This document shows, piece by piece, positions 34,283 to 46,853 of a DNA stretch of 64,000 nt (the stretch's first letter is position 1; the number at the start of each line of letters is the position of its first letter). Source of the stretch: Coriolopsis trogii (lineage: Eukaryota; Basidiomycota; Agaricomycetes; Polyporales; Polyporaceae); the NCBI GenBank assembly GCA_020543525.1, contig JAHYIO010000037.1, positions 1,116,001 through 1,180,000 of the forward strand, written 5' to 3'. Position numbers and translations under genes: made by a program. The notes beneath the pieces were generated by a model, which was not told where the DNA came from, ran no database searches, and saw only the letters and a program-made list of their open reading frames with translations.

Positions 34283-35732
34283 TCACCATACATCCCTCGG
34301 GAGAGGTACAATCTCCAGCATTCCAGCCTGGTCGAGCGCAGTCAGCGCATCCCTGACCTTCCCGGCAAACAGCTCATACAACGCCGCCGAGCCCTCTATC
34401 CTCGGAACATATAGTCCGAACACCACGGGCGCGAGGTCACGGAAACGCGTGCGGAACCACGGCAGATTCAGCGTCGAGATATCGTATAGATCGGATCCTG
34501 CGATCTGACTTTCGCACATGCCGGGCCCTTGAAGCCAAATTTGTAGCGTCCGGAGAGTGGGGGAGGAGACTGACAGTAAGTCATAGAACGGACACCGGTC
34601 GTCCACGGGTGGCGGTATGATCCTTTGTGTGACCGTGTCCTCGGGGATGAATGAAAGCGTGAGGCAGAGCTTGCGAAGGAGTGTGCACATGGCAATGATG
34701 CTACCAATCGGCTGCCAGCGATGTGGAGGGGCTATTACAGACACAATCGCAAAGAGAGGTAAGAATTCTGGGGGAGATACCACCGGCGGACGTCCACCGG
34801 CATCACTAATAGGCCATATAATTGTACTCACTAGAAGTGCCATGAGACTTAAACGTGTCTAGATACCCGAGTAACCTGAGGTTGAGGTCCATAACGGTGA
34901 TGTTTCGTCCGCAATTTTGGACGAGTGTTCTTAAGGGCGCCACGCTAACCCATTCATCGACGCCAGTAGCGATATGCTTGAGGGACCCGGGTTTGATCAG
35001 TATACCAAAGAACTCATGGTGCAGCCGCAAGGGAACACTGATAAATGCCCAATCTGCGAGGATCAGTCGCTTCAGTTTGAGAGAGTGAGGCTGAATGAGA
35101 TGAATGTCTCCCGGAACGACCGTTTGATCACGATCCGCGTCCTCCCACTCAACAATCTCCAGGGTCTCCGGTAAGACGACGTGCAGGATACCACAGAGTG
35201 ACTTCAACCGCGTGTCTACTTTTGATGTGGAATGAAGATCATATATGCGGAGTCTCTTGAGGGAAGGCGGAGAGGCGGCGGGAGATTGTATGGCGTCAGA
35301 AACCACGATTGTTGCCTCGTCCAGGAGCAGGGCCTTGAGAGCTGGTAATTTGGACATCATGAAGGCGAGCTCTGCCGTAGTCGTCATGATGCATTGGATG
35401 CTTCGAGAGTACGTCCCATGGTGTAGGCCCTCATAGCTGATGCTATCCTCTCCAAGTTTGAGCGCGAGAGATTGGATCCATCGCGCGAGGTCCGGATAGG
35501 AGGTGATGAATTCTAAGAATGCAGAGAATCCGTAATTCGGACGAGCTCGAAACACTATTGCAGCAAAGAGGTGAGGAAGCGTGAGTTGGCGGCATGTGGT
35601 GGAGACGAGGCTGCACGAGAGGAGAGTCTTGCGATCATCGTGCCGATGCAACATAGCGAAGATGTGCCCAAAGATCTCGACCGGTGTGCGCGAGACGGAG
35701 GATAGTTCAGGCTGGACATCCTGAGTCTGCAT
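34283..35732 (-). CDS. F-box-like protein of unknown target
   Basis: Two exons (35732 to about 34855, and 34805-34283) give about 466 residues. The N-terminal part reads SVSRTPVEIFGHIFAMLHRH and TLLSCSLVSTTCRQLTLPHLF, the F-box pattern common in mushroom-forming fungi. The rest is leucine-rich and irregular, as in the LRR-like F-box proteins of this group. The start is the ATG of MQTQDVQPELS; a GTG seven codons earlier is not a start. The intron donor is either of two weak GT sites within 8 bases, both phase-compatible. Such proteins usually bring substrates to SCF ubiquitin ligases. It is divergent from the PTC5-like gene (459 bp between starts). Confidence 0.75.
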
Positions 35733-36191
35733 AACCGTCAAGCTAAGTGTCACGCAAGTCAGCGCCTGTGGATTTGAGCAGCTATGAGAATGGTGCGTAC
35801 ACGAGTAGAACGACTTAGATGTTGTGGTGTTGCACTAGCTGGTTCGCTTCAAGAAGGCGTCTGTCGCAACCGGCGCGCGCCGATATAAGAAGGCAGGATC
35901 GGTTCGAAAATGATGACACGCGCTCGGTTCGGTTCGGCTTGGTTCTAAGGATACTACGACTTACCCCAGCACACTCGACCACGACGGTCAACGGACGATC
36001 CATCTCGCTGCCAGCTCTCGTTTTCTGACGCGTGACACATGAACTGAGCTGTCCGTGTTCTCCTGCTACTTGTGCTCTCTCCTCGCTTTCCGCAAGTGTC
36101 CTGAAGTGCTGCTCACAAGACTCTCCTGAGGTCGTGTGTTATACACACTCAGCTTCATAGCAGGCTACCACCTGCTTTGCGGTCAATCCCC
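35733..36191. other. Divergent promoter region, F-box / PTC5-like
   Basis: A 459 bp gap between opposite start codons, with pyrimidine-rich sequence near the phosphatase start. No clear TATA box or repeat was found. Confidence 0.5.
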
Positions 36192-38029
36192 ATGCTCAGA
36201 CGCGCCTGGAAGCCCATCCTGGGCACCACCGTCCTAGTCGGTACTCCCGCATACATCTACTACCGTTACCGCAAGCCAACCCCAGAAACGTTTGACATTG
36301 CCATCAAGACCACAGGTCCGGACGGCAAACGGCAGATGGTCACCCGCGCCATACCTCTCCTCACCAAAGACGAGGTCGACCACCGCCTCCGCGAGCATGC
36401 CTCTGCGAAGAGCGCCGTGCGTCACGGCGGCATCGTATGGAAGTCCGCGACCGCCTACTTCGCCTCGAATGACCCCATTGAGGACGCGAATGGGAACCTC
36501 CTCATCGAGCGCGACGCCTCGGACATTTCGCCTCCGGGCGACTACCTCTTCTTTGCCGTCATGGACGGACATGGCGGTCCACATACCTCTCGTGTCCTAG
36601 CTGACATCCTCATCCCGACGGTGGCTATGGAACTGGCAGGGCGCATAAACGATCCCAGTGCGAATGCCAACGACGCAGGGCTGATAAAGAAAGCCAAGTC
36701 GCTCATCTGGTCTTCTGCGACCAAGGCGCCTTACGACTCCAACCCAGCGAATGTGTCCAGTGCCATCGAGGATGCGTTCACCAAGCTGGACAACCAGATC
36801 GTGAACGCACCTCTCGAGATTCTATACCATGCTGTAGACCAAGATGCCTTGAAGAAGAGGATCATACCCGACATGACCAAGCACCCACTGGCCGAGTCCA
36901 GCATACGCACGGCGATGTCAGGTGTGTGGGAGCTCCCATGCTTCGCTCGATGGTCTCTCAAAATGCGCGTCGCATTTAGGCAGCTGTGCCCTACTGGCAC
37001 TCTTTGACACGTCAAATCGTAATCTCTACGTCGCCTGCACGGGCGACAGCCGTGCAGTCGCCGGAGTGTACGAGAAAACCGCAGATGGTCAGGGCGTATG
37101 GAAGGTAGAGGTCCTGACTGAGGACCAGACAGGCCGGAATCCGAACGAGCTGAAGAGGTCGGTTGCATTCTGTCTACTCCGCTACTGCATACATGTCAAG
37201 CTGACTGCCCTATCGCGCCCACAGGATCCAGTCTGAACACCCTCCAGACGAAGCCGCGAGCGTCGTCCGGAATGGCCGTATCCTCGGCGGACTTGAGCCC
37301 AGCCGCGCGTTCGGCGACGCACGGTACAAATGGCCTCGCGAGGTCCAAGAAGTGTCAGTCGCATTTTCCCTTCTGTGCTCCCTCTATCCTGACAGGCCCA
37401 ACACGTCAATCTGCACCCACAGGTTGAACAAGGCGTTCATGGAACCCAAAGGCGAGACCCTGCGCGCCGCGCCGCCAACACTCAAAACCCCGCCATACGT
37501 GACCGCAAAGCCAGTCGTCACCCACCGCCCTCTCTCCTTCCTCCCCCTTCCCTCATCCTCATCCGGCGCGCCGAAGTCCGCCCTTCGCTTCCTCGTGATG
37601 GCCACTGACGGCCTCTGGGACGAGCTCTCGAACGAAGAAGTCGTCTCGCTCGTCGCCGGCCACTTCGCCGGCCTCAAAGGCCCCATCCCCAAATCCGACC
37701 TCCCCAATCTCGTGCGCACCGCCGCCGGCGCATCCCAGGGCGTCGAGGGCAAGGACAAGTCCCGCCACCAGCCCGAGAAGCAGGAGGGCGCGTGGGCGTT
37801 CGAGGACGACAACCTCAGCGCGCACCTCATCCGGAACGCGCTCGGCGGAGCGGACGTCGACCACCTCCGGAAGCTTGCGAGCATCCCCGCGCCGCACTCG
37901 CGCCGCTACCGCGACGACATCACCGTCACCGTCGTCTGGTGGGAGGACGGGCGCGAAGGGCTCGCGCAGAGCGAGCAGGTCACTATCCCGAGTGCCTCGA
38001 GCGAGCCAGGTCCGAAGGCGAAACTGTGA
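36192..38029 (+). CDS. Mitochondrial PP2C phosphatase (PTC5-type)
   Basis: Four exons (36192-36921, 36980-37157, 37225-37353, 37423-38029) give about 547 residues. The N-terminus MLRRAWKPILGTTVLVGTPA is a mitochondrial presequence with a short hydrophobic anchor. PP2C metal motifs are present: FFAVMDGHGG near residue 126, VACTGDSRAV, FLVMATDGLWDEL and RYRDDITVTVVWW. The insertions and the localisation signal fit the PTC5/pyruvate-dehydrogenase phosphatase group, which activates pyruvate dehydrogenase. The ATG at 36192 is the first in frame; an upstream TTG was not used. It converges on the deubiquitinase gene with a 339 bp gap. Confidence 0.88.
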
Positions 38030-38368
38030 TGGTTGGTGTTGCGTTGCGTCGTGTTGTGTATGGTACAAATATGTTATAATTGCCATTGGCGGTGGATGGC
38101 TACCTGACAAAACGAGACATTGCAATCGGTGGTGGAGGTATGATGCCTGTGTAGTGTGACATGGAAGCGGAACGGGGGATGGGTGGTCGATGGATGGATG
38201 TAATAGATGAGCGTGTGAGGGGTCGACAGATGCGGGTGCGGTGGGGTGGAGAACAAGACACAGCTGACGAAATCGAAAGGGGGATAGATCGAGCTTGATC
38301 TGGTATGGTGCGGAGGGATGAGGGTAATGCAACAAAAGACAAGCATGCTGGTCCATGACATCTCTATA
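38030..38368. other. Convergent 3' region, PTC5-like / deubiquitinase
   Basis: This 339 bp gap between two stop codons holds only 3' untranslated sequence by appearance. Nothing coding was supported. Confidence 0.5.
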
Positions 38369-40664
38369 CTACATCAAGAATCTCTTCTTATGCGGTTTTG
38401 AGCGTGACCTGCCGGGTGAGTCCATGAATTCCCGGCGTTGATTGAGGTTGTCGCTCCCTTTGAGCCTGGTATATGGGTTCGCAGCGCTTCGCCGCCGCTC
38501 CTTGGAGGGCGGCGGAGAGAGTGGTTTCCTGACCCACTCCTTCATGGACGAGGCATCCTCATCACCGTCGGGCGACTTCCGCTTCTTGTCGTTGGCCTTG
38601 GGAACAGGCGTGCCGTAGAACGAGGACGGCGGTATGGCGTTTGCAGAGGACGATGCCCCAGAGGCGGTGGGCGCCTGAGAAGAGGGAGCCGTCCTAGGGG
38701 ATGAAACAACGGGTGAGGAGGAACGAGCTGGTGTCTGAGCGGTGTTGGACGTAGATGCGAGGGGCGCGACGTCCTTAACGGTCTCGGCGACGTCCTTGCC
38801 CTTCGCTGGCACCTTTTCACCCATGTCGTCGTCATCATCAGAGTCATCGGTGTACTGCGATAACTCCTGCAGACCCTTGCCGACTTCTGACGAGGCGGCT
38901 GCGATTTTCTTTCTGAGAGCCTCCGCCTGCGGGTCAATCTTTGGTATAGACTTCGCAGAGGTCGAGAGGGTGACGCCTGGAAGACGGGGCCCAATGAAGG
39001 GTTTCGATAGCTTCGCACTCGACGGCCGCTCGCTCTCATCCTCACTCGCGGGGGTCTTCCGCTTCTTCATATTGGCGACAAGGCCGGTCTTCACTGGGAA
39101 GCCAGGTGAACCAGCTGGAGCAGACGAGTTGACGGCGGCTTCCAAAGCCTGCCCTTTGTCGCGGATGTAGAACAGCACGTAAGCGTTCCTCATGTTGGTC
39201 GGTGGGTTGCTGTTCGGCGAGACATAGTCATCGTTCATCTCGAACCATGACCCGTTAGGGCCCTTGACGTGCGCATAATAATGACCAGAGTTCGGCCCGC
39301 CGCCTGCATGGGAAATGACGCCGTAGAGGGAATATGAAGGGCCGAACGAGCCTTCGCTCATGTACGGGCCAAGCTTTATGTGATCGTCATATTTCACTGG
39401 CTGGGCGATCTTGCGACCCATAGGAGAGAATCGCTTCAAGTGGAGTGTGAGGACGAGTGGTGCTTCATGCACTGTGAATTGCTTGTCTGCGTTCACAGCC
39501 TTCTTGCATCTGCCCCGAAATTTGTCAAAACCATGCTCCACTATACTGAGAAGGTGAGCACGTACTTTTCGCATTTATACCTATCCGCGCCTCGAAGATG
39601 ATCTACAGCAACGAACTTGCGAAGGGCGTCCCGCACAGACTGCACTCCAGCGATGTCGACACTGAGGTCTAGCATGCGATCGAAGGTATCGCTGTTGTGG
39701 CCACAAGACAAGCACTTGACGCGGGAGCGCAGAAGTCCACCGAAGATCATGTGGACCCAGGTCTTTTCAGCAAGTTTAGGATCCAGCTTTCTGTGTCAAA
39801 GTTGAGTGTACGACCGACAGGGATGAAACAGTCCGACTCACGGTGGGTATCCAGCCAGTGCAGATTTTTGGAGTGCTTCCACGAGATAGCGTAGAAACTC
39901 ATGAGAGTCTTCTTGTCTACCTCTCCGCATATGCTTTGCGATTGCTTCGCGAAGATGAGAAGAAAGAATACGGCGAATACTGGAGAGGCGCACCATGTAG
40001 CTTGGTTATGATGGGATAGGGTGTCGTGACCTTAGACTTGCCACCGTTGTATACTTCGTACATCACTTGCCGCATAGCACAAGCGGCACAATATGCGCCC
40101 TTGGGCACCCGACCTATGCCATACGTCAGGCGCGGGGACAGAGGTTGACAGCTATCTATGGCACTCACAAGGCTCCTTGTCACCATGCTTTTGCAAAACA
40201 TGCAGCAGCGGGGTTGTATGCAGCAGTACCTGTAGCGCACTGTTCAAGAAGCAAGTGTTGCCCGTGTTCTGCAGGCCAGACGCAACAGACGTATTGAACC
40301 GAGGCCAGTGGGTGTCAATGGGACCGGCATACAGAGATTTCGGCAGTGAGTGCGTATCTTGCGAGTATTTCCCTGCCTTCGCAGGAGCAGCGGAGGGAGC
40401 CTTTTTGTACTCGCGCGACTAAGGCGGTCGTGTAAGGCAGGCAAACGCGTCTGTCGCAGTTCCACTCACGTCTGTCCCAGCCGCTGCCTTCGGCTCGTTG
40501 ATGGGCTGGTACTTCCCCTCCGCGGCGGCAAGCAAGCAGGATGATGAGCCTTCAACAAACTCTATGGGTGGTGGCAGAAGTTTGTTGAAAGCCTCGAGGT
40601 CCTTTGCAGGACGATATGAATCCTCCGCGAAACGGGGTGAGGGAAGTAAAGGTGAAGCGAGCAT
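38369..40664 (-). CDS. Ubiquitin-specific protease, USP36/Ubp16-like
   Basis: Six exons (40664-40470, 40418-40169, 40113-39994, 39944-39842, 39790-39566, 39509-38369) give about 677 residues. The catalytic Cys121 lies in SGLQNTGNTCFLNSALQVLL, and the His box reads YGVISHAGGGPNSGHYYAHV (His374), followed by FEMNDDYV. Between them are the QEDSHEFLRYLVEALQ motif, a CxxC zinc pair (CLSCGH) and a second (KCEKCKK). The C-terminal ~230 residues are disordered and end basic (SRSKPHKKRFLM), suiting a nucleolar protein. USP36/Ubp16 enzymes remove ubiquitin from nucleolar targets and support ribosome synthesis. The start is the first ATG (MLASPLLPS). Confidence 0.9.
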
Positions 40665-41198
40665 GTTATGGCGAAAAGTCGCAAACGTAGAGGTCCTGGC
40701 CAAGCAAGAAACGCGAGTGCAAAGCAGGAAGCGTCTGCCAGGCAGATGAGGGCGGAGCGGGAGGAGGGACAGTCAGACCAGCATGGAGTGGGAGGGATAT
40801 ACGGAGAACTGTCTTCGCGCCCGCCAAACAAGAGGCCCATCAGCCACAATCGCTCTGTTGTCCCTTGTTTGCCTCCCACGTGACACACGCGTCGGCCCAC
40901 ACACGGGCGCTTGGTACTTCTTAGCTGAGCTGAGGCCTATAGCCAACTCCTTCCGCGTTCTCTATGCAGGGCACGCGCCCGAAACAGATCGTCAACACCG
41001 TTGCCATTCATTCTGTAGTAAAATTACAGTGTCGTGACCAAGGATACATGAGTGGTGCGTGCTACAAACTACAACCGAAGTCAAATATACAGCTGAAAGG
41101 CGTGGTAGATATACATGCCAGTGTGCGTGACTCTGGCGCACAAGTACGAACGAAAACGCAAAGATACAAAGGGTCCTGATTCCCGTGAGGGTGTCGTC
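40665..41198. other. Intergenic region between two minus-strand genes
   Basis: 534 bp, expected to hold the deubiquitinase promoter and the 3' end of nothing else obvious. No ORF, repeat or RNA gene was supported. Confidence 0.5.
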
Positions 41199-42753
41199 CT
41201 AGAGCTGGCGGACCCATCCAGCCTGGGATTGGGCTCCGCGAGCATGCTGAGAAATGTTGGTCATGTACTCCGAAGGCATCCACTCCGACTTCACCGTAGG
41301 GCCCTGAGGATATGCGGCTTGGTGCGTGATGTAGTCGTTGATATCGTAAGCGTACGAAGAAGGCAGAGTCTGCTCCGTTGAGAAGCTAGCGTCGAATTCG
41401 GAGGTGGTCCAACCTTGCGGAAGCGGGAAGTCTGAAGAAGACAATGGTCAGTCTCGTCATTCGATATGATTACGGGCGCGACATACATGCATGATGTTGC
41501 CCCCCATACGGTAAGGGTCGGGAAGCTTGCAGGTGATCGACCGTTGAGTCCGGCAGCGCCGTGCTCCTTTGGTAAACCTGGCCGTCATACCCGAAGTTGA
41601 CTTGCAAGGCTATTCAACGTGCAATCAGCCGCATGCCTCCAATGGGGGACGGTCATCTCTTACCGTTTCCATGCATCTGCTCGCTAGGATTGTACGATAC
41701 GTGCATCTGCGCGAATGCCTGGTGAACCTCAGGATCAACGTCCGGAAGCAACATCGCCTCGCTGCTAGCCGATGACAGGGCCGGGGTCGTCGCCAAACTG
41801 TCCGTACTCGGTGCCCGTTTTATCGGAGTCACTGCACAATATTACTGTGAGTCTTTCTATCACCTCGAAGTGCGTATGGGAGAGCTCACCGTCCGGCTTT
41901 AAGAGCTTCTCAGCCCTGATCCCCGCCGCGGCTCCGCGAACACACCGCGCCCTCCCTGGCGTCTTCCTGCGCATTTCGATGCCGGTCATGCCTTCCTTCG
42001 TGAACTGCGGGTACATCTCCAATTCATCCGGGGTGAGACCCATTGGGAGCTTGAAGGAGTCAATGTTGAAACCTTCCGACTTGGCGACGCCGTGAACCTT
42101 CAACAAATGGTTTCTGAACTCGGTAGAACGTTTGTTGCTGCCGATGTCGTCAGTGTGAAGCAACGAAAGTCAACCTGGTTAAGACGTACCAAGAATTGCA
42201 CCAAGGGCAGTAGAACGTCAGATTGGTGTGCTGCTCCTTGTAATGGCGTCCGCAGGAAGATTGGTCGGAGAAAGCGGCCGAGCAGTGGTCGACAGGGCAT
42301 ATCCATGGCTTGTCGCCCGTGCTGTACGCAGGTAAGCCCTCCGCAATGCATCAAATTGCGGTGCATAGACTCACTGAACGTTCTCATGGTTAGTGAGGCT
42401 TCCCTGCTGCGTGAAGGTCTTATTACAGCCAGGCCAGTTGCAGAAGTAGTCCCTGGGGGGAGAAGACGTCAGTACGTGGACATTGTACGATTGTCGACTC
42501 GTCTGGCTCACCTTCGCTTCTCGTGTGTCGTCCGAACGTGACGGAACATATCCGGTTTACGACTGAAGGCGCTATCACACCCCGGCCAGACGCAAGGAAA
42601 CCCTTTAACCTTTGGCTAGCGGCGACAAAGTCGGTGAGTGATTTAGTGGTCAGAGATAATAGGGGGGGAACATACAGGTCGCTTGGGCTTCTCCTTCACG
42701 ACGATGGTTCGTGGCGCTTTCTTGGGACTGATGTACGGCGACGGGATAAACAT
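41199..42753 (-). CDS. C2H2 zinc-finger transcription factor (four fingers)
   Basis: Eight exons (42753-42676, 42609-42512, 42452-42375, 42321-42190, 42137-41890, 41831-41664, 41609-41487, 41431-41199) give about 385 residues. Fingers: FPCVWPGCDSAFSRKPDMFR (C-x4-C-x12-H-x4-H), YFCNWPGCNKTFTQQGSLTN (C-x4-C-x12-H-x3-H), then HTGDKPWICPVDHC (C-x4-C-x12-H-x4-H), then CPWC-x12-H-x4-H. The last finger is rebuilt exactly across an intron, supporting the model. The C-terminal half has glutamine, serine and acidic stretches and may activate transcription. The targets are unknown. A long 2.8 kb empty stretch lies upstream, which could hold a complex promoter. Confidence 0.85.
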
Positions 42754-43682
42754 GGCTGGGTGGCTATGGTGCGGGTTACTCGATGAAGTGAGGTCGCGAG
42801 ATTCGTGCAAGGAGGATGGTTCCCGCGAATTCGGAGAGAGGTGTCGCAAGAAGTGGTAACAGATGGTAAGTGTCGCAAATGAAACCGTGAAGAGCCACGG
42901 CCTGCGCGGCAAGTGTCGTTAAATAGTTGGAGGAGGGGGAGGGTAGAGAAAAGGTGGCACAGCCGGTGGCCCACCGCTGGTCTTTGTCGTTCAAAAGCAG
43001 CAAGAGGGAAGAAATGCAAAATCAGTCCGGCCCTTTGCCGTGCTTTATACATGACCACTCGCCCGCAGATGTCCCTGCCAGTCTGTCCGGACCCTCGCCA
43101 CAGACAAGGCCGCTCAATCGGGTGAAAGACCCCCGGGCGATCTCCGCGGCCCATGCTCCCGCGACTGCTCGTGCAGAAGGGGGTGAGAAGTATCGCCTCT
43201 CTGTCTAGACCACTGCAGCAAAAACAATAAAAGGTGAGTGCTCGTAGCTATTCTGGAACGGCGAAGAGCCTCACTCGGCTGGTCCGAGACGCTCGGGATA
43301 TCGAGATTCCCAAGTCGGAGACAATTGGCGCCGTTGGATGGTAGCCTCGTGCTAGGCTTGATGAAGCAAGGGGATCAGAATCAATTCCAGACGTCCTTGA
43401 CAATAAACCGCTCTCACGACCGGCAAGGGCCTCTTGTCGCCACCTCGGAAACGCAAGGGAAATCATATTGAATTTTCCCTCGATTCACTGTATGCTCATT
43501 GTGAACCACCACTGTATTCACCCCCTTTGTCAACATTCCCGGTAGAGCTAAAAAGGTATCCAATCTTTGCTTCAACTGTCTCAAGCTGGTTTGCGTAGGC
43601 TCAATCTCTTGTCATCGGACGTTGTCTCCAAAAAGGAGCCTTACTAGAGAACGAATATATGGCTCTTATCCTGTTACACACC

Positions 43683-43707
43683 GGCGGCCTATTGACAATA
43701 GGTCGCC
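43683..43707. repeat. Imperfect hairpin (GGCG..CCTATTG/CAATAGG..CGCC)
   Basis: CCTATTG-A-CAATAGG is a perfect 7-bp inverted repeat with a one-base loop; after one mismatch the outer GGCG/CGCC also pair. It lies beside the LTR-like edge at 43720. Confidence 0.55.
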
Positions 43708-43752
43708 CTTATCCGTCACAGATCTCTTGCTCTTATACACTCGGTTGGGTTT

Positions 43753-43778
43753 GTGGGCGCACTAGTCTGTGCGCCCAC
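43753..43778. repeat. Perfect 10-bp-stem hairpin with 6-nt loop
   Basis: GTGGGCGCAC and GTGCGCCCAC are exact inverted copies separated by TAGTCT. The stem is GC-rich. No ORF or promoter nearby explains it. Confidence 0.65.
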
Positions 43779-45516
43779 TTCTTCTTTGCGATAATCAGCG
43801 AGCGGCAAGATGAGCATCAGTAAGTAAGCACTTCTCCTGCCTGGTCAGACGGATCGCATGAATAACAGACAGGAAGAGACCGCAAGGTGCGGTTTGTATT
43901 TCGTGTGGATTTTTGGGGCACTTGACGAATAACCGAGCGAACGGTATCCGAGCCTGCTCGTTCAAGATGCCATTGTGCGCCCGATCCGTTTTCGATCGCT
44001 CCGATCATTCAACAAGACCTCAAACCAAGAGCGCCAATGTGGAACTCGACTACGCGTAGCCTTCCCCGCCTCGCATGTCTCTGGCAGCACATGCAATTGT
44101 CGAGTACATTCATTTTGTTATTCTGTCATGTGTCGCGACACAAGGCTCCTCGACGACGCGATGCATTCCACGGCCACACCTCGCAAGGAGGTATGTCTTG
44201 GTAGGTCGGATGAGTCATTCCGCCGTTCATGCCGTTGTACGCTCCGGACACGACGAATAATACAATCACATAGCAGCCGGCCGCAATCTTGTATGCCTTC
44301 AAGACAGGCTGCAAGCCATGCATGTCGGTCCCGATGAGACGTCGAAATGCTCAAGACGTCTTGCACCACATGAAGTCTCAGACGAACCGCATGGTTGCCG
44401 CCTTCAACCAGTCAAGGGAACTGTAGGTGGAACAATGCGCCCCCTCGCCCGTAACCTTGAGATCGTACGACTCGTCAGTGACGACAGAAAGCCGCACTCC
44501 CCATACTGGACAGTCGCACGCTGCCAGACAAGACGCACCTGCACTGCTCCCCCCAGGGCCCCCTATTCTCCAGCATCCATAGACAGGAGCGGCGTCGATC
44601 GCCCGCAACCGACAAGTGACAAGCCACCTCCAAACCGTCGGACTCCACAACGTTCAAAAGACCGGAGGCTATACCCTCGCGACGGCGGATCGACGCACCA
44701 TATGACAACCAGCCAGCCAGGCCGGCGTGGCCGACAAAGCTTCTGACCGACGACTCTGGCGTGCTGACGTCTCTCCCCCGACCCGTTCCAGTCCCGTTCC
44801 CTCCGCGGTGGGATGCGGTCCCACAGCCGTGGCAGCGACGGACCTCCTTCCCAGAGCGTCCCGCCTCCAGGAGGCAAGTCCTCGGCTGTCGGAAACGTTC
44901 GCCAGGTATGCAGGAAGTTTGTTCAGGCCCAGGTACCTATATCAACCCGACGCAGGGGAACGCAGAAGTGTGGCCGACGCCTTCTGTACCCGCGTCGGAG
45001 GAGACTCGTGGGGCCGGCGGGAAGTATGTTGTCAGAGGCTCGGAGCTGCGAGGACGTAAACGTCGCTCTTCCAACCTTCTGCGGAGAACCGTTCTATTCA
45101 AACACACATAGATCTGGTGGCGCAAGAAACATAGGGTACACACCGGCGAGGAAACATACACGGACGTATTCGAGAGAAGATCGAAGGAAACGAAGCGCGC
45201 AAAGTTCGCTCGAGTCAGTGACCACTTATCGTTACAGCAACCGAGAGAACACAGTCCCGATATATCTTACACATCCGTACATCGCTAAATTTGCTGTCTC
45301 GGGGAACGGAACCTTGAGCGAACAGAGAACAAGGTCAGTGCCCAAGTCCTGGTCCAGTGATTTGTTTCGTGATGTCCAGCCATGGCGCAATGGCAGTCAA
45401 GTCTGCCCACGTCAAGGATGCGTAAGAGCTCCTCCCTGGACCGACGACAAGGTCGAGTCCACGGGTTGGGTCTTGTCCCCCTTCTTCTGGGTCGAAGTAC
45501 TGCTTTGTTTGCGGAC

Positions 45517-46853
45517 CTATGAGCTGGGCAGTGATGCTGAAGGTTCTTCAGACTTCCGCCTCGTACCAGGTGAGAGGAGACGGGGTGTCACGTACAGCAT
45601 CGGACCTAACCATTGACGTCCGTGTTCTTCCTCTTCTTCGTTTCCAAACCACCGCTTGTCTTCGCCTCCAGGGGTGTACAGCGGATAGTTTGCATGACAA
45701 GTAGAGGGCAATGGATGGGTCAGCGGACGATAGGTGTCCTTGACATTGATGGCTATAAGGGCCGGTTAGTTCCGGACAACGCGATGAGTGAATCGCCCCC
45801 ACGAGGTATGGTCTTGTCAGGAAGTGTCTGCTCTGGAGCCAGAGCAACGAAAGACTCGTCACTTCCCTCGGAGATGCTTCTTGGGCGTGTTGCCGAATGA
45901 GCTTCATCTTCGCCCTTCGTGATACCGGGCGGGTGCAATAGGTTTCGAGCATTCTGGTTGACGGATATCAACGAGCGTGGCTTGTTCAACACGCCTAGCA
46001 CAATTATGCGGAAATCACGGAACTCTACAACTAGCTGAGGCGCAAATTCATGAAATCCATGAGTGTTCTGAAGCTGAAGGGGGACGAGGAGAGCTCCAGT
46101 ACGCACACGGACATCCGTGGGGAAGTGGGCGAGATTGTTTTGTAACCTTTAAGTATGTAAGCGTTCCTGCGCATTCCTGGCATGCATCTACTCACTTTAT
46201 CTCCTGAAATATCGTCATGGGAGAGAACCCACGAGAAGAGCCCTCCAGGAGGTTGGCAGAACCATTGCGATTGAGCTGAATGTATCTGTGGGTCCTTGTC
46301 AGCCAGCATCCCATAGATCTTGCCAATCCGACTCACTTTGTCCAGCTCTCATCTGCCGTACAAGAAGAGTGGCATCTGTGCCAGACACGATGCAGCAGTC
46401 TACAGCATCGGCAAGGAGGCTTAGTCATGCATCACGACACATTCCCAACAAAGAGACGCACTTCAGGAACGCCGCCTTCCAAGTGGTCGTCTTCCACTTG
46501 ACCCAGCCAGGGAGGAACCTCCTCTTGAAACACTCCTCCCAGTCTTGCTCTGCGAGGTTCGGAAGCGTCATCTCGAATAGGAGGTACTCGGCTTTTCCCA
46601 AGGTCAGAATCTCAACCCAGTTCTGCCTAGGGACCGTCGGGCGGACGCTCAGGTGTTTCATCTGCTGCTCATACTCCCCGTCCAGTTGGTACAGGTTGCG
46701 CAGAATAGGCCGGCGCCATGGGTTCAACGAGGAGTCGGACGCGATTGTCCGGAGACGGTGTGACAAGTGCGAGACGGTCACAAGTGTTGCAATGTCAAGT
46801 TCTCCTAGAATGTCCGCTATAAGCTCCACAGGTAGAGACTCGAAGGAAGACAT
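45517..46853 (-). CDS. F-box protein of unknown target
   Basis: Five exons (46853-46462, 46399-46337, 46285-46196, 46146-45803, 45752-45517) give about 374 residues. The N-terminus MSSFESLPVELIADILGELD with TLVTVSHLSHRLRTIA is a clear F-box. The rest has no known repeat; it contains PWRRPILRNLYQLDGE and LVVEFRDFRIIVLGVL and ends in a short acidic, serine-rich tail. All splice phases agree. The last intron (45802-45753) removes a stop codon that would otherwise end the protein early, and an intact reading frame follows. Expected role is substrate recognition in an SCF ubiquitin ligase. The final exon is the least certain. Confidence 0.7.

Larger units (their letters stand above)
42754..45516. 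other. Gene-poor stretch with hairpins and LTR-like sequence
   Basis: About 2.8 kb. Its clearest features are two hairpins at 43683-43707 and 43753-43778 (listed below). Read on the minus strand, sequence from 43720 starts TGTGACGGATAAGGG and continues with a TATA-like run, resembling the edge of an LTR, but no target duplication or second LTR was found. At 45121-45240 the plus strand spells a zinc-finger-linker-like peptide. No gene could be supported. Confidence 0.45.
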
